A stretch of 64,000 bases of DNA from the NCBI GenBank assembly GCA_002197995.1, contig NGZR01000004.1, forward strand, positions 2,418,001 to 2,482,000, read 5' to 3'. The translations under genes and the position numbers were made by a program. This document shows positions 46,293-58,380 of the stretch, piece by piece. The stretch's first letter is position 1, and each line of letters begins with the position of its first letter. The notes beneath the pieces were generated by a model. That model searched no databases. It saw only the letters and a list, made by a program, of their open reading frames with translations, and had not been told where the DNA came from. Source of the stretch: Gaeumannomyces sp. JS-464. Its lineage: Eukaryota > Ascomycota > Sordariomycetes > Magnaporthales > Magnaporthaceae.

Positions 46293-47393
46293 ATGTCTTC
46301 GGACTCTCTCCACAGCCGCGCGGCCAGCGATGGCCCGCTTGCCGATGACGACTCGATGCCGGACGCGGGACCGCCGTCATCCCCGTCTTCCCCGCGTCCA
46401 TGGATGGGCCGAGACTTGGCCCACGTCTGGCTGTCTCGCGGACCTCTGGGATGAGCAGCCTGATCACCAGACTAAACTGGCAAAACCTTTGGCCCGATGC
46501 CCGAGACGACCGCCCTGAATGCTCTTCGGCACCGGCAGCGGTACCACAGTCTCCCTCAGACGTTAACATGCCCGACCCGGACGGCCAAGAGAAGACAGAC
46601 CAGCTTCGGGGTTCGCCGATCCGTGCCGCGGAGGATACTCCCATGCAGACTGCTGCCGATGAGATACCCGAATCGATATCCGACCTCCAAGGACTAAGCA
46701 GGGACCAACACATGAGGCTCATGCGTCGCAGCGGCCCCGCCGACAAAACCAGGATATTATCTCTTCTTGAGGACATGATGGCGAAGTCGGACCAGTATAA
46801 TGTGCGCAGGCCGTCCCTCGCAAGGATAGCTGCGGCGCGCCCGACAGTCACGAGGATTTTATCCTCCACCGATGCGACCGCCGCTCCGAGTAGCGCAGCT
46901 GCCTCCATCTCCGCCACAAAATCCCCAATCGCATCCACGGCCGGCGCGGGCGCAGATGGTCTAGCCGCAGCACCAACAGCAGCGCCAGCACCATCTCGGC
47001 CCCAGCCACTCCCCGGTGACGGATGTGTCGGGATAATCGAGGTGGACCCGGCGGAGGAGGATGGCGAAGAGGCGTGGCAGAGATGGCAGAAGGAGCGTGA
47101 GACGGCGGCGCTGCTGCGCGCCGCCAAGGCACCCGCGGGCATACGCAAGAACGGCCTGGCGCGCATGCACTACACGTCGCAAGAAGTCGACTCTGCGATG
47201 CCCGAACGTGGTACTGAGCAAGCCGCGCATGCGAAAACGGAGGAAAACGGGCGAGGACCCAGGCAAGACTAGTGGCCGTGGTGGCGCTTCTAGGGCCTCA
47301 ACGGCGATACGAACACCACCAGTAGCCGTCCCCTCCGTGCCCTCGGCCTCGAACGCTGCTCGTGACCCCCACATTCCTGCCGCCGCACCCTGA
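46293..47393 (+). CDS. Hypothetical, mostly disordered protein with a basic C-terminus; model uncertain
   Basis: A plus-strand region with protein-like composition across changing frames. From the ATG at 46293 one frame gives an acidic, Ser/Pro start (SSDSLHSRAASDGPLADDD). The central part, in the frame of 46400-47272, has a helical stretch (LSRDQHMRLMRRSGPADKTR, ILSLLEDMMAK), an Ala/Pro linker and EEAWQRWQKERETAALLRAAK. The end, in the frame that stops at 47393, is strongly basic (VVLSKPRMRKRRK), like a nuclear signal. Passing through all three needs two frame changes, near 46400-46450 and 47190-47225. Since neighbouring genes also carry one-base indels, this is plausible, but no domain confirms it. 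No GT..AG introns that would do the same job were evident. Confidence 0.42.
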
Positions 47394-48572
47394 AGGCGGG
47401 TCTGATGCTGGCTTGGCGTGCCCTCCTCACCTATCAGAGCGTTCTCTACCAATTTAGCGCTCCCTGACGCCGCCGTCACTTTGCACGACATATCTGCAAG
47501 TTCCCGTACTTGTTCGGGGGTTTGTTTTTCCTTCTCGTTTTTTCCCTCATTACCTGTCTCGTTATTCTGGACCATGGTATATACCCCTTTGCTTTGCGCA
47601 TATTACGTTGGTCTTTCCTTCATGCATTAGCCTCGGTGCAGGTGTGTGGGGAGCATGTGCATGGCGTTCACGGGAGCGTTGGATGCCAACGAAATAACCT
47701 GGAATTTTCTTGAGCTGTCCGCATCAGCGGTACGATACACATACAGGACACACCGGACCCCTGAACGGACAGTCTATACGTACAATCATGATTGTTTAAA
47801 CATACTATCCTATGTACCTAGGTTGGAGCCTTGATTCTTGGCGCACGGGATAATAGACACGCAACCGGCGACAGTTTTCTCAAGGGTACCTAGTCATCAA
47901 CAGGAGGGCACTGTGGTCCTCATTCTGGACCTGGCATCCATGATGTTGCCGAGATTCTCGACTAGCCGTCCCTTTCCGGTGTCGGCAGGACAAAAATGGA
48001 CTCTCTCTCTTTGTTCATGATATTGTCGATGGCTGCTGTCTCCTGCCTAGCCTGGATCACGGAGAGGCCGACGAATAGGGATCGACTAGCCAGGATTCTT
48101 GTGCTGCGGTTGGCTGACGAAAACAGCTCAAAGGAGGCTGACAGGCATATGCAGAAGCGAACAGCCACCGCACGGGGCTTCGCAGGGCGACGACGAGTCG
48201 GGGAAAAAAAGGAAAGATGGTGCCTGTCTGGCATTCGAGATCGTTCCCGTGACCCCAGAAGCAGCTGACGGGCGATGCTTATGGGCGCTATTTTCCCTTC
48301 CCCTAGACGGATGGCTGTTCGGCCGCCCGGCTGCCCTCCTCCCTTTTTGATCTAACAGCCATGGAGAATCTACCTAACCTGCCAGCCTGGGTTACTTAGC
48401 TGGACCCTTCTTTTTGGCTCAAGGCGACATCCTTGTCCACCGTGGGAGGACCAGAATGCTGGCGGAATGAATAAGGCCAAGGCCTGGTGGCTTTTGCCCG
48501 AGATGAGGCTGCATGCCAGTGATGTGCACCGCCAGTTACTGGTTTTACGGATTAGAGGCCATTCATTCATTC

Positions 48573-48592
48573 TGCCTGCCTGCCTGCCTGCC
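48573..48592. repeat. (TGCC)5 microsatellite with ATTC repeats in front
   Basis: Five TGCC units directly preceded by three ATTC-type units; the last of these creates CATTCT (48568-48573), which fits the AbaA consensus CATTCY. Confidence 0.8.
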
Positions 48593-48773
48593 AGCGTGCC
48601 ACCCAATGCCCTGCCTGCCAAATTCGCTCCTAAAAATTCCGCAAGGACATCCTCAGCAGCCCTTTGTTCGAGGACCTTCCCCTCTCCTCTCGTAAAGAGC
48701 AAAAAAACCAACAGGCACGTGCCATCGTCCATCCCTCTCCCTCCACGACGCCGACGCCACCGCCCCCCACTTT

Positions 48774-48778
<5 letters not shown>

Positions 48779-48816
<38 letters not shown>
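48779..48816. repeat. (CT)19 microsatellite
   Basis: Nineteen CT units after eight T, about 760 bases before the wetA start. Likely length-variable. Confidence 0.95.
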
Positions 48817-48819
<3 letters not shown>

Positions 48820-49410
48820 TCTGCATGTCTGTTTTTTCGCCTCGCCCTCTCTCTCTCGGCGGGTAATCTCGGTCACAGGAAGGTGAGGGCCCGGATCTTG
48901 CAGAGAAGGGAGGGGCGTCATGGATTGGCCGGTCGAAGCCCCCTGATCGACCCGGCTGCTTGGAGGAGGAGGGGCCAAAAGTCACAAGCACGTCGCCTCG
49001 CCCACCCCGGAGATCTAGGGATGGAAGAGAGAGTATGTGCAAGTGCGAGTTTGGTTCCTGCAGCCCTACCAGAACGGGTAGAGGCAGGTCTCATTCCCAA
49101 AATGCCCGGGCTTCATAAGGAGCGGTGGTCCCAAGCATGCAGAAAAACGCCATCCCATCTCCTGTTGCCATGGCGCAGCCTCTGTTTTGTTGACGTTGGC
49201 GGGCTTGTGAAGACATTTGCGAATATCAATACGACAGACAGTCCCCTTGTGCATGGGGTGGTTTCCTGTTGTCGCTCGGCACCCACGCATACACACTCTC
49301 CATTCAGGCTCTGCTTCCTTTCTCAGCCCTCTGCAACAGCTACCTCGGTTGCTTTCTTCATTATCTCCCTGTCAGTCTTGTCGTGCGTGTGACAAGCTCG
49401 ACAAGTGCAA

Positions 49411-49417
49411 CAAGGGG
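49411..49417 (+). promoter_or_regulatory. Candidate BrlA response element
   Basis: CAAGGGG fits the Aspergillus BrlA consensus (C/A)(G/A)AGGG(G/A) and lies 162 bases before the wetA start. A seven-base degenerate motif occurs by chance often, and the BrlA-AbaA-WetA order is not conserved outside Eurotiales, so this is a weak call. Confidence 0.2.
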
Positions 49418-49578
49418 CGACCAACAAGGTGGCAGCAGCAACAGCAACAACAAGAAGTCAGCCAAAGCAAGATACGAAGAGACAAGCAAGCAGCAGGGCA
49501 AGGCAAGGCAAGAAGGGAGTGAAAGAGGGTGGCAAGCTAGCTAGCTCTACACACAAACCACGCAGGTTCCCCAGAACA

Positions 49579-51818
49579 ATGGATGCCCCGGACCCGCCGG
49601 GAGCCGGCCTGTGGGAGGAGACCATGGGCAGCAGCGACGGCTACAACTTTTTCGACCTCGACTCCTTCATAAACCTCGACGGGAGCACCACCACTGACTC
49701 CATGTCGACCGACAACGTCGAGCACCGCAACATGTTCCGCCTCTCCATCGACGGGAACAGCAGCATGGCCAACAACGACGACGAGAACTCGCCGCCGACC
49801 TCGTACAGGTCCGACGAGCAGGCCGTCGTCTGCGTGCCGGTCGAGGGGGCCGTTGACCTGGATGAGGAGGACGCGCACATAGACCCTTTCGGCAACGAAA
49901 CCGCAGGCACCGGCGAGCAACAGCGGCAGCCGCAGCGGCGTCCGTCCCAGCAGCAGCTGTTCCATCTCGGGGCGCAGCGCCGCCAGCAGAAGCAGCAGCA
50001 GATCGAAGCACAGCTGGAGCTGCACCGCCGCGGCACCTTCGTCGCCCACCGAGCCTCGAGATGGCCGCGCCCGGGTCCGTCTCCGACTCTGAGATACTGC
50101 GGCTCGAGGACCTCTCCGTCCGCTCTCCGCGCCGCCCCGTCGCCGCCGCCGCTGCCTTTCCGGCGTTGGCCCCGGCCTCGAGGCGCGGCTCGCCCACTAA
50201 GCCCGGCCGCCTGACCAATATGTGCTCCAAGATCTATGAGAAGGCCGCCACGACCCTGGCGAGACCGAGCTGCTCCCCGCTGAGACGATCTCAGACGGAG
50301 CAGCAGCCCAAGCAGGAGTACGACGGCGACGGCCATGGTGACGCTCACGGCGACAGCACCTTCCCTCTCTCGCTACCATCGAGCGACCACCAGCACTACA
50401 GCCAGGGCCAAACCCTTGTCATAGACAGGAGCAGCCTCGACGACCCCTTTGGCGACGCGAGCGGGCCTGCAGCACATCAAACTGGAAAAGCATCACAACT
50501 ACCACAACCACCACCATAACATGGTGCTCCCCGAGACGTCCGTGGCCACGCCCCTGCTGGGCCCCGAGAGCGTCGTCGACGTGGCCGACAAGGCGTCCCG
50601 GGAGGCCCTCGCGGCCCACCCCAGCTGGGCGGCACTACCGGCGGGCCCGGTAGACCCGTCGCTGTGGACGGGCGCCCAATTCGAGGTGCACCAGGGGCAG
50701 CAGCCGCCGCAGTTCTGGGACGGCCTGCCCTCGGACCCGCATGTGCCCGCCGCCAGCCGTGACCGCAGCCTGCAGCAGCAGCAGCAGCAACATACGGCCC
50801 CGCCGCCGCCCGGGACCGTGGCGGCCAGGAGGCGCGGGCACGGCGGCGGGCCGACCGTGTCGCTATCGCAGCTGGACCTCTCGGGCGGCGGCCTGATGAT
50901 CCAGATGCCGCAGCCGCGGGGCCCGCCGCACGCCTCGGTGGTGCAGAGGCAGGATCCGCCCCGGCAGTCCCAGTACCCGCTGCCCCCAGACGGCGGCGAC
51001 CTGGCGTACCACTACACCACCACCACCACCACGGCCTACCAGCCGCCGCCCGGCCTCGCGACAGCCCCGATGCCGACTCCGGACGGCCCCGGCAGCGGCA
51101 GGCCCGGCATGATGAGCAGCAGCGGCAACAACAGCAGCAGCACGCACCTCTACAGACGCCCCAAGCCGCGCGCCCCGAGCTCCGGCGCGCGCCACCGCAA
51201 CGGCGCCTGCCGCGCCCGCCGCTGACGAGCCCGCGCAAGGCCTCCTCCGGCTCGGGCCCGCGGTCCGCAGCCTCGCCGTCCCCGGGGCCCGCGCGCGCCG
51301 CCGGCAACAGCCAGCAGCTCCGCAGCGCCTCGATGCAGTCGCTCCGCGACGCGCCGGCCGCGCCGCAGCCGGGCGCCGTCCGCAAGCGCCGGTCCTTCAC
51401 CGCCGCGCGGCAGGCCGGCGGCTGCTGCAGCCAGGAGGCCGTGGCGGCGGCGCTGACGATGCCATCAGCAGCCCACCACTCCTTCTCGTCCTCGGCCTCC
51501 CCGTCCCGCGTGCCGCGCAAGGCCCTGTCGACCAACAACCTCATCGGCGGCGGGTCCTTTGCCGCCGCGCCGCCCCCGTCGCCGCCGCCGCCACCGCCGT
51601 CCGGGTCGTTCGGGTTCGTCAACTACACGGCGCGGGACCACGACGTACTCATGGCCGGCGTCGCGCCCAGCGGCTCGGCAAAGACAAAGGCCCGCCGCGA
51701 GAGGGAGACGTACGAGACCATCGAGCGCGAGAGGCAGCGGCAGAGGGTCCTCGCCGACGCCCTGTCCGCCGTCGGCGCCGATGTCTCGGTGCTCAAGTAC
51801 GAGGGGATTGCCATCTGA
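49579..51818 (+). CDS. wetA: WetA, conidial maturation regulator
   Basis: Identified by the C-terminal WetA block: GSFGFVNYTARDHDVLMAGV followed by APSGSAKTKARRERE and a short helix ending at the stop (ADALSAVGADVSVL). The N-terminus also fits, with an aromatic/acidic start (NFFDLDSFINLD). Between them lie Gln-, Pro- and His-rich disordered stretches. WetA is a nuclear, DNA-binding regulator of spore wall maturation and spore metabolism in filamentous ascomycetes. The locus has no obvious intron. Three frame changes are needed, near 50040-50056, 50440-50470 and 51080-51120; after correction the length is about 746 aa. In the third the restored frame opens with a Gln-rich run (DEQQRQQQQQH), which supports it. 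ATG 49579 was chosen as the first Met of the open frame after the leader; an in-frame upstream Met at 49405 leads only to low-complexity sequence. Confidence 0.88.
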
Positions 51819-53044
51819 TTTGGGCTTTTCACGTTCCTTGTCCTTCCTTTTTTTTCTTCTTTTTTTTTTCCTTCTTTCCTAGTCCAGTTGTTCTTCTTTC
51901 CCGCTCTTGGCTATCCTTTCTTGTTATACTCTAGGTGGTATTATCTTGCTCTGTTCGTTTCTCCAGTTCGTCAAGCATTTGTATCTCGTTCGCGTAGTTG
52001 CTCTCAAACCCTACCCGTTTCTCTGTCCTTGGTTTCTTTAACCCCGAAGACGGCCTGACGGCACATAACAATCCGGTCGCTTGCCGTTTCCTCCTTTATC
52101 CAGTTTGGTGTCAGGGGAGAGCCGCAGGCTAGGTTGAGCTTTTGACTTTTGGCGTTAATGGGGGAGGCTGTGTAAAACCCGCCTAGTCTTTCTGATCCAT
52201 AAACCTCAGCTTTCAATATTACTGAAGTGTTTGATCCGACAAGAAGTCTGGCGCCGTTTCGCCGCCGCAAGGCCGTTGACGAGCTTGGTCCACCTCTCAT
52301 TTCCGTCACCAGAGATTGCGTCGCTTGTTGGGGGCTGTGTAGAACCCATGCGTCAGTCGGTTTTTGGTCAATCTCGGTCGCGCCCGGCGAATACGAACTC
52401 GAGCCAACGACGAGCGAAGAAGTAAATCGGCACCAGATCGTGCGCCAAGAGTCGGCAACACAATCATCTCGCTCGGTCGAAGCATCCCGTCTCGTGTAAG
52501 ACTTCTTCTCCATTTATCGACTATGTACAGACGGCAGGATCCGAAAAGCTCACAACGGCCAATCTCGTAATTGAGATGAAGTTCCATCGCTGAGAATGAG
52601 AATGATACAAGTGCAACAAAGAAGAGACAAGGAAACACAGTGGGGGTTACAAAAGTAAAGGGACAAAACAAACAGGAAACAACAAAGTAAAGACGTTTAG
52701 TAGATTTAGAAAGGAGATACAAAATGGTGCAATCGCGTGTGTCTGGCCGCCCTCTCCAACGCCTGTGTCATGCTGAATGTCGCGACGCCAACAAGACTCG
52801 AGATGGACTCGGCCGTCTATCGAATCCGAAGCCCATCCCCGCGCAAGCCGTCCGTCTCCAACTGGATATAGCCAATGCCGGCAAGTGCCGCCAATCCCCG
52901 AATACCATTGCCGGCTCCGGGTTGACAGGTAGTAAATCGCCCAAAAAGAGAAATCAATTAGACACCGGAAACCATGCGATCGTTCCGCATTGGAGCCCGA
53001 TTGCCGACGTGGAAACACATTTAGTGAGATTTGTTAGAGAGGAA
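51819..53044. other. Convergent 3' intergenic region
   Basis: About 1.2 kb between the wetA stop and the stop of the Flc-like gene. T-rich directly after wetA (51848-51870), as in a 3' UTR. No gene supported. Confidence 0.6.
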
Positions 53045-55390
53045 TTAATCGTAACCAGCACCGCGTTGCCAAGGGCTGTAGGATGGGAAACCAGTCAGCA
53101 AATACTGTGCATGAAACTCGGAGCTTGCGGTGAGAAAATGAGCTTACCTTGGAGCGGCATTTGACCGGGGTCCAGCTGGGCTGGCGTTGTTTTGCGCCCG
53201 GAATGCTCCGGATGCCGAGAGGTTCGATGTTGACCCGTTGTTTTGGTACGGGCTGGGGGAGCGGTTCATCGAACCGGCGTAGTTCTGCGGTGGCCCACGG
53301 CGGCCATCGGCGGGGAAGAGCGGCACCGACGGGTCAACCGGGGACCTCGGCGGCTGCTGCATTGACTGGTTCGCACCATCCTGCCTCCTGCGCATAGAAC
53401 CAGACGAGAGAGAGTCGTTGTCATCATCCAGGTCGACACCGTTCTTGTTGTAGCCGGCCTTGTCGCCACGGGCCGTCGCAGCGAGCGCATCAAGCTCAGT
53501 CGTGGCCGTCAGCTGGGTCTGCGACTTCATGAACGAAGTACGGTCGTCGGCCATAGCCTGGTAGCGGGTATCGGGGTTCTTGCGGAAGAGAACAACGGCC
53601 GTGGTCACGATAAGCATGATCAAAAGGACCAGCGCGAAGGCGGCGTTGGAGATCCAGAGGAACACGCCCACGACACCGGTAGCCAGAGGCGGCTGGCCAA
53701 AGACGTTGGTGAAGATAAGCAGGAAGATGGCGTTCAGGAAGTTGATGACGCAGATGGCGATGTTGAACGAGTTGGTGCTCTTGTCCATCCACGGGCGGAG
53801 AACACTAGCCGCGATAAGGGCGCCGGCCTCGATGAGCACGAAAGCGACAGCCTGGACCGTACCGTTCTTCTGAGCAAAGGCAACAAACATGGCCTTGAGG
53901 AAGATGTAGAGCAGGAACGGAACGATGAAGTAGTAGGCCGAGGCGCGGAACTGCACGTAGAGGAAACCCCACTTGTTGAGGGCCTGCGGATCCGAGAAGA
54001 GGATGTAGGCGGGGTTGCGGTGCATCGCGACGGAGCGGCGAGCGATCCGGATGACCTTGGAGGCAGCCCAGCCGAGCGTGAAGATCATGGAGAGCAGGAA
54101 GAAGACGGCGAGGACGACGATGGCGGGCGAGTCAACTTGCGTAAACTCCCAGAGGCAGAGGATGGACATCTGGGGGAAACCGATGAGGGTGACGCGGAAG
54201 AGAATGCCCTTGAGCACGGTGAGCCAGCCGTTACGGAAGTCGAGGAAGGTGTCGTGCTTCATCCAGTTCTTCTTGGCCGCAACCTCGCAGAAGCCCTTGA
54301 AAGCGGCCACGCTGAGAGTAACGAGGATGACGAAGATGACGAAGAAGCTGAGACCCGTCAGGAAGAGGTTGGTGGTCTCAATGCCGGCCTTGAAGGCGAC
54401 ACGCTGGATACCGAAGACGATGAAGCTGCCAGTTGGGGTGACAATGTTGGCACGCTTGAACAGGTTCCCAGCGGTGGCGGTCATGGCGCGGGGAAGCAAG
54501 GCTGTGGAGCGGCGGAAGAGATCGTGAACGACCGGGACGGCATCAAGCGAGCGCTTCTGAACCTCGACCGAGACAGTTGATAGAGCGTCGAACAGGGTGG
54601 CCGGGTTACCGCCCGTGGCGCGTTGGTACCAAGTGCACATGTCCTGCATGAACTGGACGCGGATGATGCCCATGCTCCACTGGAAGTTCTGAGTCCAGGC
54701 GCGCACGACGGGAGGCATGGGGACGGCAGTCAGACCGAGCATAGCCTGCGCCTGGAAGTAGCCGAACAGAGACAGGGCGTTGGCGGCAACATGCGAGGCG
54801 GCATTGGAGTGGCCGAGCCCGTTGACGACGGCCGACGAAGCAAGGGCGAGGCCAGAGATGATAGCAGTGGCCCACTTGACACCGAGCAGGTCGACCGTCT
54901 TGCCGTTGACGATGTAGGCCTCGACGCAGGCAATGGCCTTGCCGGCGTCAGGGCCCTCGGTCAGGTTGATGTACACGCGGACCTTGGCGTCGAGGTCGGG
55001 TAGCGTGTAGGCGATATTGGGGATCTGGGGGAGAGAGATGTTGTTGATGGGGAAGTTGAGCGGGATCTTTCCGGCCGTCATGGGGCAGAGACCCTTGAGG
55101 CCCTGTGTGCACGGGTTGCCCCTGATAGTGATGGCCTCGTAGCCGTAAACGCGAACGGACGCGTCGAAAATGACCTTGCCCTCGACTGAGGACAGGGCCG
55201 CGACATTCAGCATGGCCGTCTCATTGTCAGGGAAGTAGGCGACGTCGAAGAGACTCGCACTAAAGGCCGAGTTCTCCTGGCATGTGCTCAGAGACGTCGA
55301 CTTCAGCACTCGCTCGGCGGCTACCGGCGCCACGAGCGAGGCCAGGGCCGGCAGAAGGCACAAGGCCTTTGGTAAGGAAGAGAAGAACAT
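53045..55390 (-). CDS. Flc/TRP-like membrane protein (flavin carrier family)
   Basis: A 757-aa membrane protein in two exons, 55390-53148 and 53075-53045. Residues 1-25 form a signal peptide (CLLPALASLVAPVAAE). An ML-like lumenal domain follows, with paired cysteines (STCQEN, GNPCTQGLKGLCP) and NIS/NLT glycosylation sites, then a TRP-like block of about nine membrane helices (residues about 180-630) and a cytosolic Ser/Pro/Asn-rich tail. The small 3' exon is easily missed: CCAAG|GTAAGC, 72 nt, CTACAG|C adds SPWQRGAGYD, and a WQRGAGYD-type ending is one I recall from other fungal Flc proteins. Yeast Flc1-3 act in ER FAD transport, cell-wall integrity and calcium homeostasis; which applies here is unknown. 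The frame is intact. Confidence 0.92.
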
Positions 55391-58380
55391 GGTGGTCGGT
55401 CGCCCGGTCCCCGATCTTCAATTATTCCCGCCCGCGTGTCGTATCAGCACCGGCCGAATCGACTGTCGTCGGCGTCGTTGCAGGTACCCGGTCGCTGCAG
55501 TCGGGTTCCGTGATTCGATAACAATCGGGAAATTCGCGTCGGTCGGAGTGATTGGTGGCTTCAAATCACCTTGCCGCCGGTGTCGATAAACTCGTCTATA
55601 TGGCAGGGTCGGCGTGGTTGTCGCCGGGCCGAGCGTGCTCCAAGGCGGTTCGTCCAAGAAAGGTCTTGGGGAGGCTCAGGTGGTGTCGGTCGGCAGGAGA
55701 TGCAAGCGAGGGACGTCTGCTGCTCGTCGATCGGATGGAAAATTCCCCGTTTCCCAGAAGCCTGTTCTTAAAAAACGATCGGAGGGGGAATGGATGGTCG
55801 CGTTGAGGGTGTCCCGCCAGGAGAAGAAAAGAGGGAGGAGGAAAAGGGAGGATATGGGTTGGGAACTGAGTGAATGAGTGGCCAAGCGACGAGTCGGGGA
55901 ATGAAGAGGGAAAAACAGGGTCTCGCTCCCGCTAGGAGTCGCTGGGCTTCTTGGGGCATGCCACTTGAAAGGGGAAGGCGGGCGACATCCAATAGGGGCT
56001 GGAAAAACCGGGCTGCGATTTGATTGGCCGATGGCGGGGCGGCTACAAAAGGTCAGCCCGGCGACCTTGTTCCTTTTGTTAGTGCGGGTGGGGACGCGCC
56101 CGCACAGGATGCGTGCGTCTGCAAGGGTGTGCATTATCAGCATGCACAATCTAAAAACGGGTGGCCCGGTTCCCAGCATGGCGGCAGCGCCATCCCTGAT
56201 CTCTCCCTCGCTCGCGGCAGGTACGGGTTCAGGGCAGCGCCTGGAGGTGGTGGTTTCGTGTCTGCTGGCCCGCTCGCCGCCCGCCGCTTCGTCAGCGCCG
56301 CTGCACCCTGATCGTTTAGGAATTATGGTGTTCTTCTTTCCCGCTTAGGCGAGCGCTCCTATCCCTTGGTCCTCGGGTGGCCAGTCTCGCTGACTGCGGG
56401 GGTCAGCCTACGGTTCCCAGCCATCACGAATGTTTGGGTTGGTAGCTGTCTGTGGGACGTCTGTCTACGGCAGGGAAGTGAGCGTGAATGAATCTCACAC
56501 GGCATTGATTACGAGGCACATAAATCCAGCCCGTGATGAATGCATGACTTGTGAAGAGGGCGCGTGTTCAGGTCGCCTCTCTTGCCGGATCTCTGGAAAA
56601 CAAGCACAATCAAACATTCCCGGCGACAAAATAAATAACGTGCAAGGCGCAGTCGCTTTTTCCTCTCCAGCTTGGGACATTGTCTGTGTCTCTCCAGCTT
56701 GGCCCATGCTTCCCTATTTCCCTGCAGATGCCGTGATGGACTGACTGATGGCGGCCTTGAACATTGAAGATCGTCGTCATGTTGCGCGTCGACCTGCCCA
56801 GCAGCACCCAAAAGGTGACAAAAGTCCACAAACCTGCATGGTGGAGTGCGTGTGTGGGCGAGCGACCTTGGCCCATTCTCCTGCCCGTGCAAAGCAGATC
56901 AGCCAAGCGGCCTGGGCTGCTGGCAGGTGGGCGGTGGTGGGATGGGGAAACAGGAACGGCGAGAAAAGCCTGAGCCCAAACACTCTTTGCGTCGAGAATT
57001 TGCCAAGAGCTCTTTGCGGGTCCTGGACGTCGCTTCGGGCGCTGCACAGCCACCGGCCTCTTACGTACCGCCGGTTCAATATTTGATTACGGCTCGACCA
57101 ATTGGGCAGTGATTGTGTGCCTCTTCGGCGGCACAGCGAGCGACAGCGAACGGGGAGAAACACAGACACCCCAGGCAACAACAAACACCAAGGAGGCCAA
57201 AGAAAACACCAAGACGCGCTACACAGAACAGCACACGAGCCAGAATTCATGGCACCGGCTGGGCATGCTGGGCTCGGTCCTTGGGACGCATGAGGGCGCT
57301 GACTACGGCCATCATGGGTGGTTGGTTTGGGTGGGGTGGTATCCAGGCGATTGACCGTGGGTGCAGCTCAGCTAGCGTCTCCTGCAGCGCGCTGCATTGC
57401 ATTGCATTTCGTGCCTAGTCGGTGCTTCTCGTCGCCAGAGTCGCAGCCAGCAAGGTCAGATGGTGTGAATTGAATTTTGATGCATGCATTTCGTTCATGG
57501 CCGGTTTCCCGGTTGACCAGGCCGTTTTGCGTCATCCATTCGTCCATCCACTGTCACCGCAGCCAGCCGGCAGCCAGCAAGCACCACGAACCCCGTGGCT
57601 TGCATCATCGCACAGCCGCTCAGCTGTCCGATTGTTTCTCCTTTTTTTCGGAGCCGTCGGTAGTGCAGCGTGCAGAGCAGGAGGTTGAGGGAAGGAAGAG
57701 AGGTCGCCGGTAGGAACCCGCCTGGCATCTCCCGCTCCCACCACGGCCACCAAGAGACCAAAACCGCTCCGGTCTGGACGATCAACACGACACTGGCTAG
57801 CAAAAGCGCACTGCTCCAGAAACAATCCGGTTTCCGCCCCCACAGCCCCCGGTTCGCTGGCTGAGCGCAGGCCTCCACCAGGGCTTCCTTGCAATCTCGA
57901 GGAGATCCAAGGGGAAGATGGAGAAAGAGAAAGGCATTCGCTTTTACAGTGCGGAGCACGCTTGGTTGGTATCGTAAAGTTTCGATCGATCACGATCTGC
58001 ATCACACGCCACGCCGGGACTTGCCATGGGGAAATCGTCTGTTTGTTTGGTCTTTCGCAATATTGGATGATCAATGCTAGACTTGCGGTGAATTGCGCTT
58101 TCCAACACACTGGACGACTACCTAATTTTATTCAACCACTATGTCTTCAGCCCACCTCCCACGTATCTGCCGTACAAGCAACCAAGTGGCATGGGCTTGC
58201 GCACATCTCCGATCCAATCAAAGTCCTAACCAAAGAGTATTATTTGTCCTATGTATTGCCAGAACCTATTGTCATGATTACCGATTACGGGGAATCATGC
58301 GTCCCCCATCCTCAGCAGAGCCCATCCGCATTCCCTCGCTCCCCCAGCGGCCGGATAGGTGGTCATTAATATCCAATCCA
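55391..58380. other. Intergenic region
   Basis: About 3 kb between two minus-strand genes: the Flc-like promoter at the left and the 3' UTR of the DUF3433-type gene at the right. Frames are short and overlapping; nothing else is supported. Confidence 0.55.

Larger units (their letters stand above)
47394..49578. other. Upstream region of wetA
   Basis: About 2.2 kb of non-coding sequence before wetA, with a TGCC repeat and a long CT tract. A long leader and regulatory region is common for conidiation regulators. No gene seen. Confidence 0.55.

Noticed and set aside
50477..51622. 381-codon minus-strand frame
   Set aside because: Antisense to the GC-rich wetA coding sequence; composed mainly of Arg, Ala, Gly and Cys runs.
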